Source of the DNA: Acheta domesticus
Taxonomy: Eukaryota > Arthropoda > Insecta > Orthoptera > Gryllidae
Direction: 5' to 3'
Length of the DNA stretch: 64,000 nt
Assembly: GCA_031308135.1 (NCBI GenBank)
Contig: JAHLJT010009419.1
Location: 179,274,739-179,338,738 of the forward strand
Positions 45,161-58,277 of the stretch are shown piece by piece. Below the pieces are notes generated by a model. That model did not search any database. It had not been told where the DNA came from and saw only the letters and a list, made by a program, of their open reading frames with translations. How positions within the stretch are numbered: the stretch's first letter is position 1; each line of letters begins with the position of its first letter. Position numbers and translations under genes: made by a program.

Positions 45161-47431
45161 AATTAAAGAGTGGTACATTGATTATTAATGATTAGTCTTT
45201 TTCTAAAAATATTTAGTGTTAACTTGTAAATAACGCAAGTTGAAAAATTTTGATTAAATTTAACAGATACTACCAACTCAGAACATCAGAAGTGGTTGCT
45301 CCGTGGTTACTCAGAAGCTATTCCTTACTTTCAGGAGACCTTTGCCTGAAAGGGATTATACGAGCTTAATACAATATAATATATAATAGTACATTCATTA
45401 AAGAAACAAAACATTTCCACTGCTAATGTCTGTAAAACCCACTGCTAATGTCTGTAAAAACGGGCCTTGCCTATTGAATATGGCCGCAATAATATGTAAT
45501 TAAATGACCTATGAGCAACAAGTTTCATTAAAAATATCGAAATGTTTTTTTTCGATAGCTGAAGTAAGGGTGCACACGATAAGAGGTCCTTTATAGTGTT
45601 TCGATACTCATGCGATCGGGAAATTTTTGGGCATTTCGTTTTGGAACCGTTGGGATGGCACCATAGAAATTATGGGCTGACTGTGACACCGCCGCCATCC
45701 CATGGTACCCGAAGAAGTATCTCGTAAGAGTGTTTAATGTTCTTGTCCAATTACAGTAACACGTACACAGTTGAATTCATTGTCATAGCTTAATCTTCCT
45801 CAAAAATATTAGGACCTACAAATGTTTCGACGTTCTAATCGACCATTTAATTTGAAATGTAGCGGTTTAGATTGAAGCGCGTTTAATCATGTTATTACAA
45901 AATACTTCAAATCAATCCTTCAATATAATTGTCCTTTTATTTCAAATGTATTAAACTTCTGACAGTTCTCTTCATCGCTTTTAATCGTTTCACTCGTAAA
46001 ATTTCCTGTTCGCACGCCCCGACACACTTGTTTAATTAAATTCTATGAAGGGTACGTGCACTGCATTCCAAAAGTAATTACGAACACACTTTTACGTTGA
46101 AGTGTTAAAACTCTTAACATGAAGAGGTAATTCAATTTATTATCAGCCTGTGAACGAAGTTTCTGACACGAGTGATTGCAGCAAATTACAGATGATATCT
46201 TCCGAAGACAAATGCCGTAGTTTCCGAGGCAACTCGATATGTGACCTGTTTTCGATACGCATCTCAAGGAAGGCGAAAGAGGGCGTCAGCGGCCGCAAGG
46301 AAAAGTGCTGTGGGTCGCAGTTTCCCACTGATTTATTGTTGGAGGAGTGAGAAGTGTCACTTGCTAGTAGCTTTTTCCAGCGGCGTCTCCATAACGGAAA
46401 CAAAGTGGTTGACATGAATGCTCGCACTACTAACATATATTATGACTTAGGTTGGTCTCAAAAGAAAGAAATACACAGGTAATCTTTGTTTTGCTCGTTA
46501 CGTTTATTGTACAATTTTATTTGATGGTCTGTATAAGTCTTTCTTTACTGTTTTTACCACTATGCAACTCATGATTTTCATTGAGTCACGAAAATTTTTT
46601 TTTGAATATTTTCCAAGATAACATTATTGGGAACCGAATTGTGATAACTCTAAATAAAACAGGTGTAATTTCATTTAAAACTATTACTATGTAAATTTCG
46701 TACACATTACTGTGTATAGTAATTATGTACATAGTAATTGTGCATTATGTACACAGTAATGTCTACGAATGAATAATAGCCATTATGCGGGAGTAAACTA
46801 CATTCTATACGATCTTGAAATATTCAGAATTTCTTTTGAACAGATTTTGTTTTTTTTTGAAACTCAAATATGAGGAATACCTACATCAGTGTTGTAATAA
46901 ATGTTGTATATGATTGTTAATAATACTTCCTTGATTTTCTGGTAATAATTGTAGAGTTGTCGAATTCGCTATTTTATGAATTTCAGGCAGAGTACAAACT
47001 TCATTGTCACTGTCGCTAGCTTCAAGATTTATTTTCTGTTGAATGATCAATGCGAAAGTAACCAGAAATACGAGCACAACAATGTCTGGGCTACGTACAT
47101 AAAACTGCAAATATCGTTCATTTGCCTACCGCTGTTCAAAAGAAGCGCAAATTACAAGAGAATGTAATTATGCTCCTGGATTCCCAAAATTCTAGGAATG
47201 TGATTGTTTGGCAGGCCGTGGATCCCGAACTGGAATGCGTGGGGTGTGCAATCGATGTCATTTGTCGATTAAATGTCCAGCGTATTATTAAACGGTCGTA
47301 GAGAATAGTATATTCTTCAACGAGCGTAGAATGATAGCTGTTATTCGCGAGCTGATGTTTACAAGAAAGACGTAGGACCGAGTGTCGGAATTTCTACGCG
47401 TGAATAATAGCCGTTCTACGCGAGTAGAAGG
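45161..47431. other. AT-rich DNA, no confident gene
   Basis: It contains a tandem doublet of CCACTGCTAATGTCTGTAAA-type sequence (about 45418-45460) and the palindrome at 46704-46762. A minus-strand frame at 46886-47110 begins with a hydrophobic, signal-like stretch (VVLVFLVTFALII) but matches no family I know and lacks supporting structure. Words such as AATAGCC, GAGTAG and CTACG in the last 700 bases resemble the MITE at 47432. Confidence 0.45.
46704..46762. repeat. Inverted repeat, 13-bp perfect arms
   Basis: ACATTACTGTGTA at 46704-46716 faces TACACAGTAATGT at 46750-46762. The loop holds further GTAATTATGTACATAGTAATT symmetry. Confidence 0.8.
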
Positions 47432-47750
47432 TTATACTTTCTCTACGACTTTGGAATTGATATTTTAATAATATTCAATTGGCGCCTTAACCTCAACACC
47501 AACTCGCATACTGTTTCGTGGCTCACCTGTCTTACGACAGTTGCGACAGCCGCCGCAGAGCACACAGACCCTCTGCAGGCGACTGCGAGAACCCTCTGTC
47601 GTGGTATAATGAACTAAGACGAATGTGATTGGTCGACATATATACATAATAATATTCTCTCACCGGGCTTGTGGAATCGTCGTCATTACTGCATCCGATA
47701 GACGTGCGGAAATGTATACATTCCGGAGTAGTCGTAGAGAAAATATAATT
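47432..47750. mobile_element. Short non-autonomous element with CTACGACT ends
   Basis: Ends TTATACTTTCTCTACGACT and AGTCGTAGAGAAAATATAAT are imperfect inverted repeats of about 20 bp, bounding about 320 bp. The TTCTCTACGACT word is also seen as TTTTTCTACGACT in repeat E, hinting at a shared family. No coding frame. Confidence 0.65.
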
Positions 47751-47828
47751 TCCTGTACGCTGTGGTTGTTGATGATCAACACGGGCCGATACGTTCTGCG
47801 CCGGGAAAGCATTTTGGTTTGTCTTGTC

Positions 47829-48828
47829 NNNNNNNNNNNNNNNNNNNNNNNNNNNNNNNNNNNNNNNNNNNNNNNNNNNNNNNNNNNNNNNNNNNNNNNN
47901 NNNNNNNNNNNNNNNNNNNNNNNNNNNNNNNNNNNNNNNNNNNNNNNNNNNNNNNNNNNNNNNNNNNNNNNNNNNNNNNNNNNNNNNNNNNNNNNNNNNN
48001 NNNNNNNNNNNNNNNNNNNNNNNNNNNNNNNNNNNNNNNNNNNNNNNNNNNNNNNNNNNNNNNNNNNNNNNNNNNNNNNNNNNNNNNNNNNNNNNNNNNN
48101 NNNNNNNNNNNNNNNNNNNNNNNNNNNNNNNNNNNNNNNNNNNNNNNNNNNNNNNNNNNNNNNNNNNNNNNNNNNNNNNNNNNNNNNNNNNNNNNNNNNN
48201 NNNNNNNNNNNNNNNNNNNNNNNNNNNNNNNNNNNNNNNNNNNNNNNNNNNNNNNNNNNNNNNNNNNNNNNNNNNNNNNNNNNNNNNNNNNNNNNNNNNN
48301 NNNNNNNNNNNNNNNNNNNNNNNNNNNNNNNNNNNNNNNNNNNNNNNNNNNNNNNNNNNNNNNNNNNNNNNNNNNNNNNNNNNNNNNNNNNNNNNNNNNN
48401 NNNNNNNNNNNNNNNNNNNNNNNNNNNNNNNNNNNNNNNNNNNNNNNNNNNNNNNNNNNNNNNNNNNNNNNNNNNNNNNNNNNNNNNNNNNNNNNNNNNN
48501 NNNNNNNNNNNNNNNNNNNNNNNNNNNNNNNNNNNNNNNNNNNNNNNNNNNNNNNNNNNNNNNNNNNNNNNNNNNNNNNNNNNNNNNNNNNNNNNNNNNN
48601 NNNNNNNNNNNNNNNNNNNNNNNNNNNNNNNNNNNNNNNNNNNNNNNNNNNNNNNNNNNNNNNNNNNNNNNNNNNNNNNNNNNNNNNNNNNNNNNNNNNN
48701 NNNNNNNNNNNNNNNNNNNNNNNNNNNNNNNNNNNNNNNNNNNNNNNNNNNNNNNNNNNNNNNNNNNNNNNNNNNNNNNNNNNNNNNNNNNNNNNNNNNN
48801 NNNNNNNNNNNNNNNNNNNNNNNNNNNN
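47829..48828. other. Assembly gap, exactly 1000 N
   Basis: Placeholder gap of unknown true size. Unlike the first gap, I saw no overlap between its flanks. Confidence 1.
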
Positions 48829-49880
48829 GTTTTTAGGCACTAACCGATATGAAAAGTCGGTTAGTGATACATCGTTGATTTGACTTGACTGAGTTAACTC
48901 AGAAAAATATGAAGTTAAATAATTGTCCGGACCTTCACTAGAGTTAAGAAAGTCAGAATTCAAGATAGGAAAAATGAATGTGAAATATTCTGGAATTTAG
49001 TCATATGGAGCAAAAGCTTGGATCATTGCCAGAGAAATAAGAGTCAGCGAAGTAAAAAGAAAGACAGAGAAGGGAGAAAGTAGACGACAGCCAACTAGGC
49101 TGGGGTTCAGGTGTTTACCGTCATTAGAATTTAGTGTACAAGGTCATGAAAAATTATCAATGTTTTTTTGTAATGAAACAGTATTGATTCAATAAAATGT
49201 TGGCAATGCTTCAGGTAATTTTGGCATTCTTTTCTATTTTTCGTCAGTAGTTCTGTTCATAATTTATTCGTATGTAAATTTTTAAATGTTATGTAAATAA
49301 CTAAACAAATAACTGCATTAGAGAAGCGTAGAAACACCGACTACGATACATTATTTTGCATAAACAGTCTGTACGCCTTGTTATGGAGCTTAGCTGCTTG
49401 ATACGTAACAAAATATTCCAAACTAAACCGCATTAACAAGGTAAGCTCCCGCTTCCGGCGCTTAACAGATTGTTGTAAAACTCTAATGACAGCATTCTCA
49501 TTCCGTCTAAATGTAATATGAAAATATTGGCCGTTAGTATTAATAGAGAGAATTTTTACTCCTATGAATCAGCATATACAACATTGTCATGTAAGTGATT
49601 ATCAGGTCAAACATAATTAAATTATTGTGTTTAGAGCTCCAAATGTAAAAAACTCTTTGAACACGATTATCTCAAAACTTGTATAATGTCGCTTAACCGG
49701 TTGATGCACAACACCGACCTAAAAAATTTAAAAAAAATGAGATGAAATTAAATCCTAATATGTGAGGGCAAGTAGCATTCAAGTTTATCTACGGATTAAA
49801 AAGAACTTTAATTTATTTCAATCAATATCAATATTTATCCATTAACAAAGAGTACCACAACACACATCATCAAATACCAT
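48829..49880. other. AT-rich DNA, no gene seen
   Basis: It opens with a perfect 10-bp stem (CACTAACCGA/TCGGTTAGTG, 48838-48866) ten bases from the gap, and a 14-bp palindrome CTGAGTTAACTCAG at 48889-48902. The rest is unremarkable up to the satellite. Confidence 0.55.
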
Positions 49881-52800
49881 CCACATCTTACACCACCACC
49901 ACCACCACCACAACAACAACAGCAACAGCAACGGCAACGGAGACGGCAACGGCAACGGCGACGGCTACGGCGACACAGACGACGACGACACAGACGACGA
50001 CGACACAGACGACGACGACACAGACGACGACGACACAGACGACGACGACACAGACGACGACGACGACACAGACGACGACGACGACACAGACGACGACGAC
50101 ACAGACGACGACACAGACGACGACGACACAGACGACGACGACACAGACGACGACGACACAGACGACGACGACACAGACGACGACGACACAGACGACGACG
50201 ACACAGGCGACGACGACACAGACGACGACGACACAGACGACGACACAGACGACGACGACACAGACGACGACGACACAGACGACGACGACACAGACGACGA
50301 CACAGACGACGACACAGACGACGACGACACAGACGACGACGACACAGACGACGACGACGACGTAGACGACGACGACGCAGACGACGACGTAGACGACGAC
50401 GACGCAGACGACGACGACGACGTAGACGACGACGACGCAGACGACGACGACGCAGACGACGACGACGACGCAGACGACGCAGACGCAGACGACGACGACG
50501 CAGACGACGACGACGCCGCAGACGACGACGACGCAGACGACGCAGACGACGACGACGCAGACGCAGACGACGACGACGCAGACGCAGACGCAGACGCAGA
50601 CGACGACGCAGACGCAGACGACGACGGAGACGCAGACGACGACGACGCAGACGCAGACGACGACGACGCAGACGCAGACGACGACGACGCAGACGCAGAC
50701 GCAGACGACGACGACGACGCAGACGACGACGACGCAGACGCAGACGACGACGACGCAGACGCAGACGACGACGACGCAGACGCAGACGACGACGACGCAG
50801 ACGCAGACGACGACGACGCAGACGCAGACGACGACGACGACGCAGACGACGACGACGCAGACGCAGACGACGACGACGCAGACGCAGACGCAGACGACGA
50901 CGCAGACGCAGACGACGACGACGACGCAGACGCAGACGCAGACGACGACGACGCAGACGCAGACGACGACGACGCAGACGCAGACGACGACGCAGACGAC
51001 GACGACGACGCAGACGACGACGACGCAGACGACGACGACGACGCAGACGACGACGACGCAGACGACGACGACGCAGACGCAGACGACGACGACCGCAGAC
51101 GCAGACGACGACGACGCAGACGACGACGCAGACGCAGACGACGACGACGACGCAGACGACGACGACGCAGACGCAGACGACGACGACGCAGACGCAGACG
51201 ACGACGACGCAGACGACGACGACGCAGACGCAGACGACGACGACGCAGACGCAGACGACGACGACGCAGACGCAGACGACGACGACGCAGACGCAGACGA
51301 CGCAGACGACGCAGACGACGACGACGCAGACGACGCAGACGACGCAGACGACGACGACGCAGACGACGCAGACGACGACGACGCAGACGACGCAGACGAC
51401 GCAGACGACGACGACGCAGACGACGACGACGCAGACGACGACGACGCAGACGACGACGACGCAGACGACGACGACGCAGACGACGACGACGCAGACGACG
51501 ACGACGCAGACGACGACGACGCAGACGACGACGACGCAGACGACGACGACGCAGACGACGACGACGCAGACGACGACGACGCAGACGACGACGACGCAGA
51601 CGACGACGACGCAGACGACGACGACGCAGACGACGACGACGCAGACGACGACGACGACGCAGACGACGACGAGACGACGACGCAGACGACGACGACGACG
51701 ACGAACGACGACGACGACGCAGACGACGACGACGACGACGCAGACGACGACGACGACGACGCAGACGACGACGACGACGCAGACGACGACGACGCAGACG
51801 ACGACGACGACGCAGACGACGACGCAGACGACGACGACGCAGACGACGACGACGACGCAGACGACGACGACGACGCAGACGACGACGACGACGCAGACGA
51901 CGACGACGACGCAGACGACGACGACGACGCAGACGACGACGACGACGCAGACGACGACGACGACGCAGACGACGACGACGCAGACGCAGACGACGACGAC
52001 GCAGACGCAGACGACGACGACGCAGACGCAGACGACGACGCAGACGCAGACGCAGACGACGACGACGACGACGACGCAGACGACGACGACGCAGACGCAG
52101 ACGCAGACGACGACGACGCAGACGCAGACGACGCAGACGCAGACGCAGACGACGACGACGCAGACGCAGACGCAGACGACGACGACGCAGACGACGACGA
52201 CGCAGACGCAGACGACGACGACGCAGACGCAGACGACGACGACGCAGACGCAGACGACGACGACGCAGACGCAGACGACGACGACGCAGACGCAGACGAC
52301 GACGACGACGACGCAGACGCAGACGACGACGACGCAGACGCAGACGCAGACGCAGACGACGACGACGCAGACGCAGACGACGCAGACGACGCAGACGACG
52401 CAGACGACGACGACGCAGACGACGACGACGCAGACGACGACGACGCAGACGACGACGACGCAGACGACGACGACGCAGACGACGACGCAGACGACGACGA
52501 CGCAGACGACGACGACGCAGACGACGACGACGCAGACGACGACGACGCAGACGACGACGACGCAGACGACGACGACGCAGACGACGACGACGACGACGAC
52601 GACGACGCAGACGACGACGACGACGACGCAGACGACGACGACGACGCAGACGACGACGACGACGCAGACGACGACGACGACGCAGACGACGACGACGACG
52701 CAGACGACGACGACGCAGACGACGACGACGACGCAGACGACGACGACGACGCAGACGACGACGACGACGCAGACGACGACGACGACGCAGACGACGACGA

Positions 52801-53173
52801 CGACGCAGACGACGACGACGACGCAGACGACGACGACGCAGACGCAGACGACGACGCAGACGCAGACGACGACGCAGACGCAGACGACGACGCAGACGCA
52901 GACGACGACGACGACGACGCAGACGACGACGCAGACGCAGACGACGACGACGCAGACGACGACGACGACGCAGACGCAGACGCAGACGACGACGACGCAG
53001 ACGACGACGACGACGACGACGCAGACGACGACGACGACGCAGACGACGACGACGACGCAGACGACGACGACGACGACGACGACGACGCAGACGACGACGA
53101 CGCAGACGACGACGACGCAGACGACGACGACGACGACGACGCAGACGACGACGCAGACGACGACGACGACACA
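49881..53173. repeat. 3.3 kb trinucleotide-based satellite (ACG ACG ACG CAG family)
   Basis: A continuous array of GAC/ACG triplets interrupted at 6- to 21-base intervals by CAG. It starts with (ACC)n, (AAC)n and (AACGGC)n at 49888-49970. Next come CACAGACGACGA units (to about 50350), a short block with CGTAGACGA units (50350-50430), and CGCAGACGACGA units to 53170. Since triplets preserve frame, all minus-strand frames stay open for more than 1,000 codons (Val/Cys, Ser/Ala or Arg/Leu). These are not proteins. Confidence 0.97.
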
Positions 53174-53513
53174 TGCAAATAATTTCAACGAAAGGAATTT
53201 GTGTATTCTCTACCTTGAACTGTACAAGAACATGGAAACTGAAATCGAAGCTGTTTTGCAAGACCTGTTTTTAAAATATGAAGTTCGTCCATGAAGTACT
53301 TCTTGGCGAGGTGCAGCCGTAAACATACACAAGCGAAGCTGAATATTTCGACATGTAGTCAAACCTACTAGATTCACAACTTCCTCTTCTGTAGGATTTT
53401 TTCTCTCACAAAATGTTCCGCACCATAGCTTTATATCTTCGCATTCGAATTCTAATTATTTAACGTTGGATATTAATGAATTAGATGATTCTTTACACTA
53501 TATACACAATTGG
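53174..53513. other. Unique DNA after the satellite
   Basis: No gene or repeat is seen. Confidence 0.5.
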
Positions 53514-53640
53514 CGGTTCTTCAGAATGACACAGACTTTCTCGGAATAGCACGAATCCTAATGTCTTTGGTCTTGGTTAGATTTTGGAATTTACCCCACC
53601 CTCTTCCCAGATGCGGTCTATCGCCATCCAAATTACTTTT
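53514..53640 (+). repeat. Diverged end of element family T
   Basis: GCGGTTCTTCAGAATGACAC and then CAGACTTTCTCGG, TCTTTGGTCTTGG, GGAATT and GGTCTATCGCCATCC follow the same order as the terminal repeat of copy B. It is a degenerate, truncated member. Confidence 0.55.
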
Positions 53641-54739
53641 TAAAATATTTCGGTCCCCTAAAAATAGAACTGAAAAATAGAACTGGGCTATAACAATATT
53701 ATTGAAGAATCCACAGGCCAACATAAAAAGGTTTCAAAAACATTTTAAATCTTAATAGCTGATTTTTATAGTTTTTTGGGTGCTGAATCAGCTTCTGAAC
53801 TGTATTTCTTTCCATCACCCGCAGTTTAGTCAGAATTTGATCTATTAAGTTATGGGAAAATATGCTATATATACAAATAAAATGAAAAATAATCATCCTA
53901 GAAAAAAAACCAACAGAACTTTATTAAAACTTTGAAGATGGCTTTATATTCTTAACATTACATTCTAAAAAGTCTTTACGTGCCCATTGACGTATATTTT
54001 CTTTGTCTTTTTTTAAATCCCCTGATATACCTTATTCTCCTCTACGCCATTGCTAACTCTCTCGGTGAAGTGACCAACCGTAATCTCCCATCATATTGGT
54101 GTTCCAGCGTCCCTGATCATGTTTTTTCATCACTTTCAGATTTTACTGAAAACGCGCACCTTCACTTACAATTAAATCGTCCGGAAAGAATTGTAAATGA
54201 CTGTTTAGAAAGTAAACCTTGAGGTTCATTAAACATTTCAATTTCTTCAAAACATTCAGCATATTCACAACAATTGCTTAATAGTCTGTGTCTTTTTTGT
54301 TGCCTGGGGCTTATTAACAACGTGATTAAAATAACTCTACCCTTAATTTCAATTTACTGTCATATGAAGTTCAAATTGTGGATCAAAAATCACTTTTCTA
54401 ATATCAGTCTCAATGAAGAGAGCCTCTTTTAATAATTTTTCTTCAGACAATTGCGTTAACTTTTCATTAAGGTACCTGAAACACTACTCTTCTTAAAGTT
54501 AGGTAATTGTTTCATAAGACTTAATTTTATGTGTAATGGAGGCAACAGAATCTTATGTTGATCTACCCAATGTTCCCATACAATGTTTTTGCCCATGGAT
54601 TTAAGATTTTCTTGCGGGCCAATTCTTTGTAGACTAATGCTTATCTCGTGTCCTACTATTCCATTCACATAGTAAATATGGGGATTTATAACTTTCTGCA
54701 CCTCATACATTTGTAGATATTCAGAGCAGGATTTGCCCA
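53641..54739. other. AT-rich DNA, no gene seen
   Basis: Short frames only (for example 53980-54222 and 54456-54710). No family is recognised. Confidence 0.5.
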
Positions 54740-55110
54740 GCTATACAGACAAAATGTTAAAATGTGAACAAATGATGGGTGATAGGGCATTTTTAATGAT
54801 ATTTTTGGAATCAGCGCACTTAAAATGACAAGAAGTAGGTGAACACACACAAAATGTTTTTCTGTCGTTGGCCTGTGATATTATTGAAAAATTCCATATA
54901 TATTTACATTTGTGTTGAAATATTTGGGGTCGTTTTTGAGAAAATGTCGTTTGAGCATAAATAAAAATACGCATTTTGAAGCTGCAATTTTAAGCTCATT
55001 TTCATAGAAAACATTTGAGTTTTCGAGAATCTTCCAGACATCATTTGAAGCACATGTGTTCATAAATACAGTAATGTACACAAATCACCGGTAATGTAAT
55101 ATTAACGACG
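54740..55110 (-). repeat. Family T internal monomer, reverse orientation
   Basis: Read on the minus strand it has the monomer order CACGTCGTTAATATTACATT, TTTATGAACACATGTGCTTC, TCTCGAAAACTCAAATG, TGAAAATGAGCTTAAAATT, CGACATTTTCTCAAAAACGA. It points opposite to the monomers in copy B just downstream. Confidence 0.7.
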
Positions 55111-55157
55111 TGAGAATGAGGTCAAAAAATTACAATCGTGTAATTTTTGAGAGAAAG

Positions 55158-56602
55158 CTAGTGGTGCTACAGAATGGCACAGACTTTCCCGTGTTAGTTT
55201 TCTAATTCTTTGGGTCTGAGCTAGCTATTTGGAATTGCCACATACTTGCCAGCTGCCACCTGGGTAGACAATACAATAGTGTCTGTGAATAACACTAGCA
55301 CTTAAACCATAAGTACGATTTCTTCCAAAATGAATATTTCCCCCATCGATCTGGTTTCACTCCAGGCGCCGCGATTTTGGAAAACAGTTCCAAATTTGGG
55401 GCTACTTTACATGATGCCCCACGGACATTTTCAAGGTTTTTTCAAAAATGGCTCCAAATTTTTCCTTTAAATTTCGTGTAAGAATACACTTATAAAAGTG
55501 GCATAAATCGGATTTTCACGGTTAACTCTGAATTTTCGAAAATTGCAAAAGTTTCAATTTTTTTCGATGGCCTTCTACAACTATAAATTCAAGATAGGTA
55601 TTTTTTCTTCAATTAAAATTTGTTCTCCATTATTAATTCTTTCATTAAGTTCATGCACATTATTTCGAAAATTGTAGTAGTTTTCGCACAATATTGCGAG
55701 ATTGCAATTTTAAAAAATAAGATAAAGATTTTCTCAAAAAAGGCCCCGAATATTTTCTTTAAACTTTTGATACAGATAGTGTCTAATTTACTCTATGATA
55801 TGACATAAACACTATATTGCTTTATTCTTTTGAATTTTAAAAAACAAAAAATGTATTTTTTTTGCTTGTTTCTCACGTCGTTAATATTTACATTAGTGAT
55901 AATTGTTCACATATATTTATGATATTCATGAGTGCATGTGCTTTAAATAATTTAATATAAAGTTTCTCGGAAACTCAACCATTTTTTGTGAAAACTAGCT
56001 CAAAATTCCCCATTTTCAGGAACTCTCAAACGCCATTTTCTCATAAATGGCTCCAAATTGTGTCTTCAAACCTTTCGAAGGCGTAGTGCAAATTGCACTC
56101 TTTAAAATGACGTAAAGTTCAATTTGGGAGATTTTTTTTTGTTTTTGCACAGTTTACACAAATGTAATTTTTTGCAAGATTTCTCACACCTTAATTATGC
56201 ACATTTCCAGATATTTGTCAACACTACTGTATTTATGAGTTAATGTGCTTCAAATGACTTCAAATGAAGTTTTCGAAAACTCAAAAACTTTCTGTGAAAA
56301 AGAGGTTCAAATTTCTCATTTTTAGTAGCCCTTACACGCCATTTTCTTAAAAACGGCTCCAAATTTTTCCAAGAAAATTGGCATTTAGGCTTTTTATTTT
56401 ACTGTTTTTAAAATTCTAGAATCAATATTTCCGTTCTGCCATTAGGATAGGGGAAAAAATAAGAAAATGTCAAAAAAATATACTTTGGGAGGGGATAGAT
56501 GGCAGCAGGCACGAGTGTGTGGCAATTCCGAATAGCTAGCCCAGACCCAAGGAAATAGAACACTAATACGGAAAAGCCTGTGCTATTCTGTAGCACCACT
56601 AG
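55158..56602 (+). mobile_element. Element family T, copy B (long TIRs, about four internal monomers)
   Basis: Ends CTAGTGGTGCTACAGAAT and its reverse complement (finishing CTGTAGCACCACTAG at 56602) open inverted repeats of about 105 bp. These continue through CAGACTTTCCCG, TTGGGTCTGAGCTAGCTATT and GGAATTGCCACA. Inside are about four degenerate direct monomers of about 300 bp. Their CCATTTTCTCATAAATGGCTCC-like anchors fall near 55440, 55735, 56030 and 56338. No coding frame; mobilising enzyme unknown. CTAG or TA at each edge may be the target duplication. Confidence 0.8.
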
Positions 56603-58030
56603 TTTGAATTAGTATTCTGTTATTTGACGTTCCTTCACTTAACAACTACAGGTCAAGGTAGTCATCTTCCCTACTGTTGTAGTTACGGAGCGAGAAACAG
56701 GTGAAGTAGAGAGCGCCATCCCCGAGTTCTTGTTGTTGGAGTGCCAGCAGAGGTCTCTACAAGAAATATAAATTCCAGAGATCGTCGTCTGGAGCACAGA
56801 AGGAAGAGTCCACGTACGAAATATGTGTGACAAAAGAAGAGGACTTGCCCTGCCACTCGATTTTTTATTCCACAAAATGCTCGTTTTAGGGCTATCTTTG
56901 TACGCTTGTAGCTACTTTTTTTTCGTTACTGCTCAGAAAATTTGAAATTAAGGAATGGTAGGAAATGAAAACTAATATTAAAAATGAACACATTTAAAAC
57001 TTAAAATGCTTTATTTCATTATGTATTATTACAACTGAAGCAATGAATTTTATTTTATAAATTTACAGTAAATTTGTTTTATTATAAATAATGTCTTCAA
57101 AACAATTGGTGAACAGAAAATATACGTCATCTACGGTAATTATTAAATATAATCTACTGAATGAGAAGTGTTTTTAAATACTATTAACAAACAAGCTTTT
57201 AAAGCTTCTTTTTTTCATACAAATTCAAATGTAACAATTTCTTTTGAATATGCCTGGATGGCTTTCCCACTTGGAATTCACAATATATTAAGGTATCTAT
57301 GATGCAATTCTAAATGTCAATTTTATGTATAAATATGCATTACAAGAGATGAAACTATAGTAATAAATTCCAATGTAATGACAATTTTCCTCTGCTGGAA
57401 GAGGCAGTGTTGCCAGTGACTGGCAAAGCAAGTATGAAAAGTTTAATATGACTTATATACACACACATCGTCAATAAGTAGAGATTCTTGATTGGCATTA
57501 CTCTATACATCACCAACCTCAATTCACTCATTTGTTTATTGACAGTTAAAATGTCAGATTTTTATCGTCGGTACCCCACCGTAAGTAATGTAAATGAAAA
57601 TATTTTGAAGAGTTTTATCAAATTCGTTCTAAATTTAATCGGTTGTTTCTCTCAATCCATGATCAGAATGTACAGAAGCATTTTTACATACAGCACTAAT
57701 AGACTTGCATGTGTCCGTCCGCCTCTCGCGGTTAGTCCACGTCCGTTCCTCACTTCCGGGCAAGCGAGGTGTCAAGCAATGCGTCTCGATAATTTTTTGT
57801 ACCCTTCTAGAAAATTATTATTTTATATTTAAATTGCTACAGAGTTATGAGGAAGGTGAAGCGGTGAGATGAAATAAGACCTTTTACAGTCCACAGTTCG
57901 GAGCATGTCATGGGTCTTTGGATTGAAACTGTCCAATTTTCGTATCCGTTGGTCTGGAACTGTCCAATTTTCGTATCCATCTAATCTAATAAAAAATTGA
58001 AATTAATAAATATGCAATTGCTTTTAAATC
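56603..58030. other. AT-rich DNA, no confident gene
   Basis: A 21-bp word AACTGTCCAATTTTCGTATCC is repeated at 57927 and 57958 (31-bp period). The minus-strand frame at 56639-56875 and plus frame at 57488-57832 match no known family. Confidence 0.5.
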
Positions 58031-58277
58031 TTTAAAGCGGTAGTGTCAAGGTCTTATGCTAGTGGCAGTGGCACGCGTCGTGGCACAGTAGCATGCCACG
58101 AGCTTCTCTGTGCAACTAGCGTTGGAAAGGTAACTATTAGTAACCCCGCCGTTTTACAAGAGGGATGACGTTGTCTCTGGTGGCGGGGTAATAAAGTGCG
58201 TGGAGGGGCGATTTCGTCGTGGTACTCGTGCCAACGAATCTCACTCGTGGCATCGACCTTGACAACACTGCTTTAAA
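58031..58277. mobile_element. TTAA-flanked MITE
   Basis: Inverted ends lie at 58031-58053 (TTTAAAGCGGTAGTGTCAAG) and 58255-58277 (rc TTTAAAGCAGTGTTGTCAAG), 247 bp apart overall. TTAA at both edges fits a piggyBac-type target site. Inside, a GGCACG/CGTGGC-rich part is again partly self-complementary. No coding capacity. Confidence 0.72.

Noticed and set aside
46886..47110. Minus-strand frame with a hydrophobic, signal-like N terminus
   Set aside because: Only 74 codons, no family resemblance, no splice or expression cue; kept only as a mention in the region note.
49835..53261. Open frames of about 1,100 codons on the minus strand (Val/Cys, Ser/Ala, Arg/Leu repeats)
   Set aside because: They exist in all three frames at once and follow from a stop-free triplet satellite. 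Low-complexity composition, no domain.
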